A stretch of DNA of 64,000 bases from an uncultured Faecalibacterium sp. Its GTDB lineage: Bacteria > Bacillota > Clostridia > Oscillospirales > Ruminococcaceae. Positions 18,008-26,003 of this stretch are shown here, in pieces (position 1 is the stretch's first letter; every line of letters begins with the position of its first letter). The position numbers were made by a program, and so were the translations under genes. The stretch is taken from the NCBI GenBank assembly GCA_934533135.1, contig CAKTBG010000009.1:7644-71643 (forward strand). Reading direction: 5' to 3'. Under the pieces are notes generated by a model. It saw nothing but the letters and a program-made list of their open reading frames with translations, was not told where the DNA came from and ran no database searches.

Positions 18008-18025
18008 CCGATGCCGCGCCTCCGT

Positions 18026-18712
18026 TTAGCGCGCGGCGTCGGGATCGAACTTGTAGCCGATGCCCCACACCGTGGCGATATAGCCGCGGCATTTGCCAAG
18101 GTGCCCGCGCAGCATCTTCACATGGGTGTCCACGGTGCGGTCCTCGCCGAAGTAGTCGTAGTTCCACACTTTCTGCAGGATCTTCTCGCGGCTGAGGGCA
18201 ATGCCCTTGTTGGAGGCGAGAAAGACCAGCAGGTCAAACTCCTTGGGCGTCAGGCTGATCTCCTCACCGGCCACCCGGACGGTATGGCTGGCCGTGTCGA
18301 TGGTCAGATCGCCGAAGACCATGGCTCCGGAGGTGTTTTCCGTGCGGGGCAGGGTGCGGTTGAGCACGGCGCGCACCCGCGCCACCAGCTCCCGGGGGGA
18401 GAAGGGCTTGACCACATAATCGTCGGCACCGCCCTCCAGCCCGGCCAGCTTGTCGTATTCTTCGCCCCGGGCGGTCAGGATGATGACGGGGGTGTTGATG
18501 CGGCGGCTGCGCATTTCCCGCAGGCAGGTCATGCCGTCCATGAACGGCATCATGACGTCCAGAATGACCAGATCGTATCCGCCGCCGGTCAGCAGCGACA
18601 GTGCTGCCGAGCCGTCGCCTGCTTCCTCGCAGACATAGCCTGCATATTGTAAATGCTCCCGGATCAGCTCCCGGATCCGAGGCTCATCGTCAACGATCAG
18701 AATTTTTGCCAT
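18026..18712 (-). CDS. OmpR/PhoB-family response regulator
   Basis: A 228-residue regulator: receiver domain with the acidic pocket DDEP near the N-terminus, phospho-acceptor in VILDVMMPFMDG (residue about 52), Thr in ILTARG and Lys in VKPFSPREL, then a winged-helix DNA-binding domain (about 130-228) ending with the usual TVWGIGYKFD. It is first in a two-gene operon with the kinase. Direct repeats of TTCAC type upstream (18771-18797) suggest it regulates its own promoter. Confidence 0.95.
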   Translation of the reverse strand: MAKILIVDDEPRIRELIREHLQYAGYVCEEAGDGSAALSLLTGGGYDLVILDVMMPFMDGMTCLREMRSRRINTPVIILTARGEEYDKLAGLEGGADDYVVKPFSPRELVARVRAVLNRTLPRTENTSGAMVFGDLTIDTASHTVRVAGEEISLTPKEFDLLVFLASNKGIALSREKILQKVWNYDYFGEDRTVDTHVKMLRGHLGKCRGYIATVWGIGYKFDPDAAR

Positions 18713-18751
18713 AAGGCGGCCCTCCTCGCTTCAAAACTTAGGAATTCGAGT

Positions 18752-18797
18752 TTTATAGTAATACATCAATTGGGAATTTCTGTGAATTTTAAGTGAA
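18752..18797 (-). promoter_or_regulatory. PhoP-box-like direct repeats and -10 element
   Basis: On the minus strand, TTCACT (18792-18797), TTCACA (18781-18786) and TTCCCA (18771-18776) repeat every 10-11 bases, and TATAAA (18752-18757) lies 13 bases downstream with no good -35. This is the layout of promoters activated by OmpR/PhoB-family regulators; the Bacillus PhoP half-site is TTNACA with 11-base periodicity. Confidence 0.55.
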
Positions 18798-18853
18798 CCC
18801 TTTGGAAAAACCGGGCGCGGTTTCGGGTTCTCTCCCTAGTATACCACAAAAAC

Positions 18854-18883
18854 TTGAAGTTGAAAGCGCAAGTGTGCTATACT
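18854..18883 (+). promoter_or_regulatory. Sigma-A promoter of the propeller gene
   Basis: TTGAAG at 18854-18859 and TATACT at 18878-18883, spacer 18. Confidence 0.65.
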
Positions 18884-18934
18884 ACACGGATAGAACGACC
18901 TCTCTTTTTGACTGAATCAAAGGATTTTTTGCTT

Positions 18935-20242
18935 ATGCGGATCGGACTTGTTGAATTTATCCTGATCTTGTTCATTGCATCCATCACCATCGGCCCCAAT
19001 GTGGCTCTCTGGGTGGATCGGTGGAGCCGCCGCGCCCGGAAGACCAGTGCCGCCGCTGCCCGCCGCCGTGCCCAGATGCAGGCGCAGGCCATCGCCGAGC
19101 GGGAGTATGTGCTCCATCGCTTTCAGGTGGCCAGCCGGATCTTCAGCGTCGCAGCGTTGCTGGCTCTGCTTTACGCGCTGTTCCTGCGGCCCATCGAGGC
19201 GCAGCCCCGGGGCTACACGGCACCCGCCGTGCCGGAAAGCACCCTGCAGCTGGAGGCGGCAGAAGAGGGCGACCGCCTCCCGCTGGAGGGGTACGAGACC
19301 ATTTCCTGCGTCCGGGAGCGGGAGGGCTGGCTGTATCTGGCCGCAAAAGCCGCCAAGACCGGCAGAAAGACGGAGAGCGCGATCCTCCGGATGAAGGAGG
19401 ACGGCAGCGGCCTTTCCCGCATCCTGACGACCGAGGGCGAGATCACCGGCTTTGCGTTTGCGCCGGAGGGGGATCTCTGGCTGACCGTGGTGACGGCCGA
19501 CGGCGGCGCACTCTGCCGTGCCGGGCACGACGGCTGGGGCGCGGCTCTGGAACAGGTCGTGACCCAGATCGACGGAAAGGCTCTGACCAGCCCGGCGGCG
19601 GTGGCCGTGGATGCCGACGGCAGCGTATACTTTGCCGTCGCGTCGGCCAGCCGTGCCAAGAGCGGCTTTGAGGCGGCTCTCCGCACCGAACTGATGGCGC
19701 ATACCGCCACCGGCAGCGTCTACGTCTATGACCCGGCTGCGCGGGCCGTCCGGCAGGTGCTGGGCGGCGTGGCGGGGGCGTCCGGGCTGGCTCTTTCACC
19801 GAATGGCGACACGCTCTATGTCTCCGACCTCGGCAATCGCTGCATCTGGGCGGTGCCGCCCACCGGACGGGAACTGACCGCCGGGGGCAAGGGCTGCGCG
19901 GCGTTTGCAGAAACGCTGCCGGGGTACCCGGCGGCACTGGCGGCGGACGCGGACGGCGAACTCTATGTCAGTTACCGCTGGGCGCGTTCCGGCTGGCTGG
20001 AAGACCACGCCGACGGCACCCTCCTGCGGGGGGCGGCTCTGCGCCTGAGCCTGACCATGCAGGAAAAATTGTTCCGGCTGGAGGCCGGGAGCTGCACGGC
20101 GCAGGGGTTTGGCGCGGACGGAGCACCGCTGGACGCCTTCGGCGGCAAAGCTCTCGGCAGCGCGGCAGCCGTCTGCCCGGTGGGAAACCGGGTCTATCTG
20201 AGCATTTCCGGCGAACCGGCTCTGCGCTGGCTCCGCGTGTGA
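18935..20242 (+). CDS. Membrane-anchored beta-propeller protein with TatA-like N-terminus
   Basis: 435 residues from the ATG at 18935. The first 21 residues (MRIG, Glu7, Ala15, Gly20-Pro21) match position by position the start of the TatA and TatB-like proteins encoded at 31.1-31.9 kb, and a basic, Ala/Arg/Gln-rich amphipathic segment follows. A second helix (about 72-90, VAALLALLYALFL) leads to an extracytoplasmic NHL/SMP-30/strictosidine-synthase-like propeller (about 125-435), with repeats such as VAVDADGSVYFAV, LALSPNGDTLYVSDLGN and AALAADADGELYVSY. The biochemical role is unknown. It is probably co-transcribed with the UPF0340 and YggS genes; the gap to the next gene is 27 bases. Confidence 0.7.
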   Translation: MRIGLVEFILILFIASITIGPNVALWVDRWSRRARKTSAAAARRRAQMQAQAIAEREYVLHRFQVASRIFSVAALLALLYALFLRPIEAQPRGYTAPAVPESTLQLEAAEEGDRLPLEGYETISCVREREGWLYLAAKAAKTGRKTESAILRMKEDGSGLSRILTTEGEITGFAFAPEGDLWLTVVTADGGALCRAGHDGWGAALEQVVTQIDGKALTSPAAVAVDADGSVYFAVASASRAKSGFEAALRTELMAHTATGSVYVYDPAARAVRQVLGGVAGASGLALSPNGDTLYVSDLGNRCIWAVPPTGRELTAGGKGCAAFAETLPGYPAALAADADGELYVSYRWARSGWLEDHADGTLLRGAALRLSLTMQEKLFRLEAGSCTAQGFGADGAPLDAFGGKALGSAAAVCPVGNRVYLSISGEPALRWLRV

Positions 20243-20269
20243 TAAAAACAAAGGGAAAGGTGTGTTTTT

Positions 20270-20830
20270 ATGACCGAAGCATTTCAGAAACAGATCGAGC
20301 AGGAGGCGCGGCAGGCCGTGACCGAACTGCTGGCGCAGGCCAAGCTCCGCAGGGGCGACGTCTTTGTGGTGGGCTGCTCGTCCAGCGAGATCGTGGGCGG
20401 GCACATCGGCAAGGACAGCAGCCTCGAAGCGGCGCAGGCCGTTTACGCAGGCATCGCGCCGGTGCTGGCCGAACAGGGCATCTGGCTGGCGGCGCAGTGC
20501 TGCGAGCACCTGAACCGTGCCATCGTCCTTGAGCGGGAAGCCGCCGAGAAGTATGGCTGGGAGGAAGTCTGCGTCGTGCCCCGCCCCCATGCGGGCGGCA
20601 GCTGGGCCACCACCTGCTGGAAGCAGTTCAAAGACCCCGTCGCCGTCGAGGAGATCCGCGCCCATGCCGGCATCGACATCGGCGGAACGCTGATCGGGAT
20701 GCACCTCAAGCGGGTGGCGGTTCCGGTTCGGCTCAGCCTGAACCAGATCGGCGCAGCCAACATTCTCTGCGCCCGCACCCGCCCGAAGCTGATCGGCGGC
20801 GAACGGGCCCGCTACACCGAGGAGGATTAA
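20270..20830 (+). CDS. UPF0340 / TIGR01440 family protein (YwlG-like)
   Basis: A 186-residue soluble protein with the conserved family blocks VGCSSSEIVGGHIGK, AAQCCEHLNRA, GGSWATTCWKQFKDPVAVE, DIGGTLIGMHLKRVAVPVR and RTRPKLIGGERARYTE. The family is widespread in Firmicutes (Bacillus YwlG) with no proven reaction; the fold is related to Rossmann-like hydrolases. RBS GGGAAAGG lies at 20251-20258. The next gene starts four bases after the stop. Confidence 0.93.
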   Translation: MTEAFQKQIEQEARQAVTELLAQAKLRRGDVFVVGCSSSEIVGGHIGKDSSLEAAQAVYAGIAPVLAEQGIWLAAQCCEHLNRAIVLEREAAEKYGWEEVCVVPRPHAGGSWATTCWKQFKDPVAVEEIRAHAGIDIGGTLIGMHLKRVAVPVRLSLNQIGAANILCARTRPKLIGGERARYTEED

Positions 20831-20834
20831 CACC

Positions 20835-21554
20835 ATGGCAGAAAAAACACTGGAAGAAATGCGGCAGGCCGTCGCCGCGATTCGGGAAAAGATGGCGGCA
20901 GCGGCGCGGGAAGCCGGGCGCGACCCGTCGGAGATCCTGCTGTGCGCTGCCTGCAAGACCCGCACCGTCGAGACGGTGGCGGCAAGTGCCGCCCTGCCCA
21001 TCGACGTGTTCGGCGAGAACCATGTGCAGGAGCTTTGCGCAAACTTCGACGCAGGGGCGTACTGCGGCAAGCCCAGCCACTTCATCGGGCATCTGCAGAC
21101 CAATAAGATCAAGAAGGTTCTGGGGCGTGCCAGCCTGATCCAGAGCGTGGACAGCGAACATCTGCTGACCGCCATCGAGAAGGAAGCAGCCAAGGCCGGT
21201 CTTTGCCAGAACATCCTGCTGGAAGTCAACATCGGCGGGGAGGAGAGCAAGTCCGGCGTTTCCCCCGACCAGCTCTGGCCGCTGCTGGAATCCGCCGCTG
21301 CCCAGCCCCACATCCGGGTCAAGGGTCTGATGGCCATCCCGCCCGTCAACCACGACGACGCCCAGAACCGCGCCTACCTTGCCGCCGTCCACAAACTGTT
21401 CGTGCAGGCCGGGGAGCGGGGCTATGAAAACGTCGCCATGGAGACCCTTTCGATGGGGATGAGCGGCGACTTCGAGAACGCCATCCGCGAAGGAGCCACC
21501 CTCGTCCGCATCGGCACGGCCATTTATGGGGAAAGAGACTATTCAAAACACTAA
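20835..21554 (+). CDS. YggS/PLPBP family pyridoxal-phosphate homeostasis protein
   Basis: A 239-residue alanine-racemase-fold protein. Lys in LLCAACKTRTVE binds PLP; FGENHVQEL, HFIGHLQTNK, SVDS, LLEVNIGGEESKSG and LSMGMSGDFENAIREGATLVRIGTAIYG follow in family order. It is a PLP carrier that balances B6 vitamers and amino-acid pools rather than a racemase. In other Firmicutes it sits beside sepF; here it follows a UPF0340 gene. The ATG is preceded by GAGGAT. Confidence 0.95.
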   Translation: MAEKTLEEMRQAVAAIREKMAAAAREAGRDPSEILLCAACKTRTVETVAASAALPIDVFGENHVQELCANFDAGAYCGKPSHFIGHLQTNKIKKVLGRASLIQSVDSEHLLTAIEKEAAKAGLCQNILLEVNIGGEESKSGVSPDQLWPLLESAAAQPHIRVKGLMAIPPVNHDDAQNRAYLAAVHKLFVQAGERGYENVAMETLSMGMSGDFENAIREGATLVRIGTAIYGERDYSKH

Positions 21555-21624
21555 GATGGAGCTGCCCGAGAGAACAGGGCGCAGATGCTCAAGAGCCGAA
21601 GGCGAGAAATAAAAACTGGCCCGG

Positions 21625-21730
21625 TCTGCCAAAGGCTCCCCCTTTGAGGAAAGACTCCCTCCGACCGGAGGGAGATGTCGCGTTAGCGACAGAGGGAGGA
21701 ATCTGGCGAGCAAAGCGAGACTGAGAGGGC
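21625..21730 (+). repeat. Dispersed structured repeat, copy B (long form)
   Basis: Same ends as copy A (TGCCAA...TGGCGAGC, then ACTGAGAGGGC), but with an internal insert holding two more hairpins: CTCCCTCCG-ACCGG-AGGGAG and GTCGC-GTTA-GCGAC. It is about 90% identical by eye to copy C at 58390-58495. It lies just upstream of the ABC transporter gene, which has its own AAAGGAG. Confidence 0.87.
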
Positions 21731-21753
21731 AAGCTTGTGAAAAAGGAGACCCC

Positions 21754-23541
21754 ATGCAGAAAACCATCCAAGACCCTGCGGCACACCACACCAGCAGCGG
21801 CGCACTGATCCGGCGGTTCCTGCCGTATCTGGCCAAGTACAAGGCCACGCTGTTCCTTGATCTGTTCTGCGCCGCACTGACGACCCTTTGCGACATCATC
21901 CTGCCCAAGATCATGAGCACCATCACCAACTCGGCCATGGGCGTCGGCATCACCCTGACGGCGTCCATCGTGTTCAAGCTGGCGGCGGTCTACTTTGTGC
22001 TCCGGATCATCGACGGCGCGGCGCAGTACTTCATGTCGGGCATCGGCCACATCATGGGCGTCCACATCGAGACGGATATGCGCCGGGATGCCTTCGACCA
22101 CCTGCTGCAGCTGGATCATACCTACTACAACAACACCAAGGTCGGCACCATCATGGGGCGGATCACCAACGACCTGTTCGATGTGACCGAGTTCGCCCAC
22201 CACTGTCCGGAGGAGTTTTTCATCGCCTTCCTCAAGATCTTGGCATCCTTTATCATCCTCTGTCAGGCCAGCATTCCGCTGACGCTGGCGGTCTTTGCCT
22301 GCGTGCCCCTGATGGGTGTGGTGTCGGTCAAGCTGAACCAGCGTCTTCGTGCCCGGTTCCGCCAGCAGCGCGTCCAGATCGGCGAGCTGAACGCCACCAT
22401 TGAGGACAGCCTGCTGGGACAGGGCGTAGTCAAAGCCTTTGCCGCCGAGGACGAAGAGCGGGAGAAGTTTGCCAAGGGCAACAAGGAGTTTGAGCGGATC
22501 AAGACCCTTGGCTACTACGCCATGGCCGCCTTCAACACCTCGACCCGCCTGTTCGACGGCCTGATGTATCTGGTCGTCATCCTCGCAGGCGGCCTGTCGC
22601 TGGTGTACGGCAGGATCAACGCCGGCGACCTTGTGGCCTACATCCTCTACGTCACCACCCTGATCGCCACCATCCGCCGGATCGTCGAGTTTGCCGAGCA
22701 GTTCCAGCGCGGCATGACCGGCATCGAGCGGTTTGCCGAGATCATGGATACCCCCGTCGCCATCCACGACGCGCCCGACGCAAAGCCGCTCCAGCCCGGC
22801 CCCGGTGCCATCCGGTTCGAGGATGTCAGCTTCGAGTACCCGGACGACCACAACAAAGTCCTGCACCACGTCAGCCTTGACATCAAGGCCGGGGAGCGGC
22901 TGGCTCTGGTCGGGCCTTCCGGCGGCGGCAAGACTACCCTCTGCAACCTGATTCCCCGCTTCTACGACGTCACCGGCGGCAAGATCCTGGTGGACGGGCA
23001 GGACATCCAGCACGTCACCCTCAGGAGCCTGCGCCATGAGATCGGCATTGTCCAGCAGGAGGTGTATCTGTTCAGCGGCACCGTGGCCGAAAACATCGCC
23101 TACGGCAAGCCCGGTGCGACCCGGGAAGAGATCGTCGAGGCGGCGCGTCTGGCGGGAGCCGAACGCTTTATCCGCGCCCTGAAAGACGGCTTTGATACCT
23201 ATGTCGGCGAGCGGGGCGTCAAGCTCTCGGGCGGCCAGAAACAGCGGATCGCCATTGCCCGCGTCTTCCTGAAAAACCCGCCCATTCTGATCCTTGACGA
23301 GGCCACCAGCGCGCTGGACAACGAGAGCGAGATCCTGGTCGGCCAGAGCCTCGAAAAGCTGGCCCATGGCCGCACCACCCTGACCATCGCGCACCGCCTG
23401 ACCACCATCAAGAACTACGACCGCATCCTTGTCCTCGGCTCTGAGGGCATCGTCGAGTCCGGCACCCACGACGAGCTGCTGGCGAAACAGGGCGTCTATT
23501 ACCGCCTCTGGAACCAGCTGCCGGGGGAGGATACGCTGTAA
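21754..23541 (+). CDS. ABC exporter, fused permease and ATPase
   Basis: A 595-residue half transporter of MsbA/LmrA type, expected to work as a homodimer. Six membrane helices (about 35-320) contain intracellular coupling loops with DHLLQLDHTYYNNTKVGTIMGRITND. The ATPase domain has Walker A GPSGGGKTTLC, the Q-loop, LSGGQKQR signature, Walker B ILILDEATSALD and the H-loop IAHRL. The substrate cannot be read from sequence; relatives export lipids, drugs or peptides. It is separated from yggS by repeat B, and no clear promoter was found. Confidence 0.94.
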   Translation: MQKTIQDPAAHHTSSGALIRRFLPYLAKYKATLFLDLFCAALTTLCDIILPKIMSTITNSAMGVGITLTASIVFKLAAVYFVLRIIDGAAQYFMSGIGHIMGVHIETDMRRDAFDHLLQLDHTYYNNTKVGTIMGRITNDLFDVTEFAHHCPEEFFIAFLKILASFIILCQASIPLTLAVFACVPLMGVVSVKLNQRLRARFRQQRVQIGELNATIEDSLLGQGVVKAFAAEDEEREKFAKGNKEFERIKTLGYYAMAAFNTSTRLFDGLMYLVVILAGGLSLVYGRINAGDLVAYILYVTTLIATIRRIVEFAEQFQRGMTGIERFAEIMDTPVAIHDAPDAKPLQPGPGAIRFEDVSFEYPDDHNKVLHHVSLDIKAGERLALVGPSGGGKTTLCNLIPRFYDVTGGKILVDGQDIQHVTLRSLRHEIGIVQQEVYLFSGTVAENIAYGKPGATREEIVEAARLAGAERFIRALKDGFDTYVGERGVKLSGGQKQRIAIARVFLKNPPILILDEATSALDNESEILVGQSLEKLAHGRTTLTIAHRLTTIKNYDRILVLGSEGIVESGTHDELLAKQGVYYRLWNQLPGEDTL

Positions 23542-23555
23542 AAATCAAACCATAC

Positions 23556-23603
23556 AAAAAGACCGCACCCTGCACAATTGCCTGCACGGGTGCGGTCTTT
23601 TTC
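23556..23603. terminator. Bidirectional terminator
   Basis: AAAAAGACCGCACCC (23556-23570) pairs with GGGTGCGGTCTTTTT (23588-23602). It lies between the convergent ABC transporter and LysR genes. Confidence 0.85.
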
Positions 23604-23618
23604 TGTGTCTGGAAAGCA

Positions 23619-24551
23619 TCAGCCATCTACGGAGGAACGGAAATCGCCCGGCGGGTCGGCTCCGACGTCGGCACAGAGGTAGCAGAGGTATTTTTCCATG
23701 GCGGCGGTGTACTCGCTATTGCTGCGGCGGATGGCACCGAACTCCATCTCGACGCCCATCGGGACGAAGGCCAGATCCTGCACCGGCTGTCCGTTGTGGA
23801 AGGTCGGGCAGCAGAAGCCGTAGGCGTTTGTGTTGTGGAGGATCATGCTGCGCACCGAGGGATTGTCCACCCGGATGATGAGGTTCTGGTTGATGTAGGA
23901 GATGGAATTCAGTCCGGCGTTGCCGTTGAAACTTTCACCGGTCGTGCTGTAATTGACGAATGGGTAGTTGTAGAGCTTTTCAAAAGGGAAGGGCAACTCG
24001 CTCAGAAGCGGGTGATCTGATCGCAGACAGATGGAAAGGGGCAGCTGAAAGAGGGGTAGATACAGGAGGTTGTTGTTGCTGATGGCCAGCTGCAGCGAGC
24101 CTTTCTGCCGGGTGTTGAAGGCAATGATCCCCAGATCGCTCTGGTGGCGGCAGACGGACTCCAAGGCCTCAAGCAGGCTGCAGACCACACGGGAAAAGGT
24201 GTAATAGGGGAGAGCCTGATTGTCGGTGCAGAGGCAGACAAAGGCATGGTCGATGGACTGGTAAGTAGCCCCGCAGACGGTCAGATGGGCGGAGCGGGAG
24301 GTATCCTTCAGTTCCAGAATGCGGTGGAGTTCGGCCAGTGCGGTCTGACCGTGTTCGAGAAATTCCCGGCCGTCTGGGGTGGGTCGCACGCCGGAGGGGG
24401 TGCGTTCGAGCAGGCGGACGCCGAGTTCACTTTCCAGCTGGCGAATTGAATTGCTGACATTGGGCTGAGAAGTATACATCGACTTGGCGGCCTTGTTGAT
24501 GGAACCAAGTCGAAGAGCCTCCAAGGTATATTCAATCTGTTGTATCGTCAT
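23619..24551 (-). CDS. LysR-family transcriptional regulator
   Basis: A 310-residue regulator: N-terminal winged helix-turn-helix (QQIEYTLEALRLGSINKAAKSMYTSQPNVSNSIRQLESELG, about residues 4-45), a linker helix and a periplasmic-binding-like effector domain (about 90-300). It is divergent from the serine hydrolase/permease pair, with 222 bases between start codons. This is the usual arrangement for a LysR protein controlling its neighbours in response to their substrate. Confidence 0.94.
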   Translation of the reverse strand: MTIQQIEYTLEALRLGSINKAAKSMYTSQPNVSNSIRQLESELGVRLLERTPSGVRPTPDGREFLEHGQTALAELHRILELKDTSRSAHLTVCGATYQSIDHAFVCLCTDNQALPYYTFSRVVCSLLEALESVCRHQSDLGIIAFNTRQKGSLQLAISNNNLLYLPLFQLPLSICLRSDHPLLSELPFPFEKLYNYPFVNYSTTGESFNGNAGLNSISYINQNLIIRVDNPSVRSMILHNTNAYGFCCPTFHNGQPVQDLAFVPMGVEMEFGAIRRSNSEYTAAMEKYLCYLCADVGADPPGDFRSSVDG

Positions 24552-24652
24552 AAGTCTTATAAATTGTTGATAAAACGTTGAAACTGCCTAAAAACAAAAG
24601 AAAATAATAGCTAAGCCTTGCGGGATGTGCGGAGAAATTGAGCCTTGGTTAT

Positions 24653-24670
24653 AATGATAAGGTTATAACC
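24653..24670. promoter_or_regulatory. GGTTATAA repeats in the LysR/hydrolase intergenic region
   Basis: Two GGTTATAA-containing elements start in the stretch from about 24646 to 24670; the second forms the palindrome GGTTATAACC (24661-24670). They are possible operator sites for the LysR protein and overlap TATAAT-like -10 sequences. Confidence 0.35.
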
Positions 24671-24708
24671 TAGATAAGTCAAGAGGTATTTCCCGTTTCA
24701 TCGAAAAA

Positions 24709-24728
24709 TGTGGTATGGTTAAACCACA
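24709..24728. promoter_or_regulatory. Inverted repeat TGTGGT-N8-ACCACA upstream of the hydrolase
   Basis: The perfect 6-base arms at 24709-24714 and 24723-24728 lie 46 bases before the start codon, within the presumed leader. No T-run follows, so it looks like an operator rather than a terminator. Confidence 0.4.
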
Positions 24729-24773
24729 GAAAAGAGCCAATGCAGGGAAGCTTGGCTTGGAAAGGATGAAACA

Positions 24774-25988
24774 ATGGATTTTACTAAGCTGAATGCGTTT
24801 TTGGAAGCGCATGGCCAGAAGCTGGGGATCCCGGGGCAGTCCTGCATGGTCAGCATCGACGACAAGATCGTGTACGAAGGCTATCTGGGCTATGCCGATC
24901 TCGAGACGAAGCGGCCGATCCAAAAGGATACCGTGTTCCGGATCTACTCGATGACCAAGCTGTTCACGGTCACGGCGGTGATGCAGCTGTACGAACAGGG
25001 GCTCTTCGATCTGCAGGATCCGGTAGCACTCTATCTCCCGGAATTCAAGGACGTGAAAATGTACAGCACAGCTCCGTCCGGCGTCCGCAGTGTGGTGCCG
25101 CTCAAACGGCCGCTCCGGATCCTCGACCTGCTGACCTGCAGCGGTGGATTTACCTATTTCGTGGAGAAAAAAGGCAGCTCCGGCAGCAGCAATGCGTCGG
25201 CGGTGCTGACTGCGACCACCCAGACCTCCCTTGATCTGGCCGAGGTGATGTTTGCGCTGGAACAGAAATACCCGGGCAAGACCTTCTCCAACCGAGATTT
25301 CACCAAGGCGGTGGCGCAGATCCCACTGGCATTCCAGCCCGGCGAACACTGGATGTACGGCATGAACTTCGAGGTGCTGGGCGCACTGGTGGAAGTCCTT
25401 TCGGGTCTGACGCTGGACGCCTATGTCGAACAGAACATCTGTCGGCCGCTGAGCCTCGAGGACACCAGTTTCCACCTGAAACCGGGGCAGGAAGCGCGGC
25501 TGTGCTCGTATTACAACATCTCGGATCCGGCCAACCCGCAGAAGTTCACCAACAAGGACGATTACTATCAGCCCCAGTCGAAGTTTGTACGGGGCGGCGG
25601 CGGAATGCTCTCGACCCTGCCGGAGTTTGTCCGCTTTGCGGATACGCTGCGGCGGGGCGGCACCAGTGCGGACGGTGTGCGGATCCTTGGCCGCAAGACC
25701 GTGGAACTGATGACCATGAATCATCTGGACGAAAAGCGGCGAGCCGACATCGGCTGGCCCAGTTTGGCGGGCTACGGTTACGGCTTCGGCTGTCGGGTGC
25801 TGTTGGATCCAACCGTTGGCGGCTCGGTCAGCTCGATCGGCGAATGGGGCTGGAGCGGCAGCGCAGGCACATGGATGGCCTGCGACCCGAAGGAAAAGTT
25901 GACCGTCTGCCTGATGAAACAGGTGTTCCCGGCGGGAGAGTCGTGGATCGTGCCGCGGTTCAAAGCGGCACTGTGGAGTTCACTGTAA
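24774..25988 (+). CDS. Serine hydrolase of the beta-lactamase/class C family
   Basis: A 404-residue cytosolic protein of the penicillin-binding-like fold. The nucleophile motif is S59-M-T-K62, the second motif is YGMN near 195, and a late GxGGSV / HSG-like strand occurs in the last quarter (GGSVSSIGEWGW). No signal peptide is seen. Relatives are esterases (EstB), D-amino-acid amidases and peptidases rather than antibiotic-degrading enzymes. It shares a transcript with the permease 15 bases downstream, so it probably hydrolyses a compound that the permease imports. RBS GGAAAGGA lies at 24759-24766. Confidence 0.85.
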   Translation: MDFTKLNAFLEAHGQKLGIPGQSCMVSIDDKIVYEGYLGYADLETKRPIQKDTVFRIYSMTKLFTVTAVMQLYEQGLFDLQDPVALYLPEFKDVKMYSTAPSGVRSVVPLKRPLRILDLLTCSGGFTYFVEKKGSSGSSNASAVLTATTQTSLDLAEVMFALEQKYPGKTFSNRDFTKAVAQIPLAFQPGEHWMYGMNFEVLGALVEVLSGLTLDAYVEQNICRPLSLEDTSFHLKPGQEARLCSYYNISDPANPQKFTNKDDYYQPQSKFVRGGGGMLSTLPEFVRFADTLRRGGTSADGVRILGRKTVELMTMNHLDEKRRADIGWPSLAGYGYGFGCRVLLDPTVGGSVSSIGEWGWSGSAGTWMACDPKEKLTVCLMKQVFPAGESWIVPRFKAALWSSL

Positions 25989-26003
25989 AAGGAGGAAAAA
26001 CGT

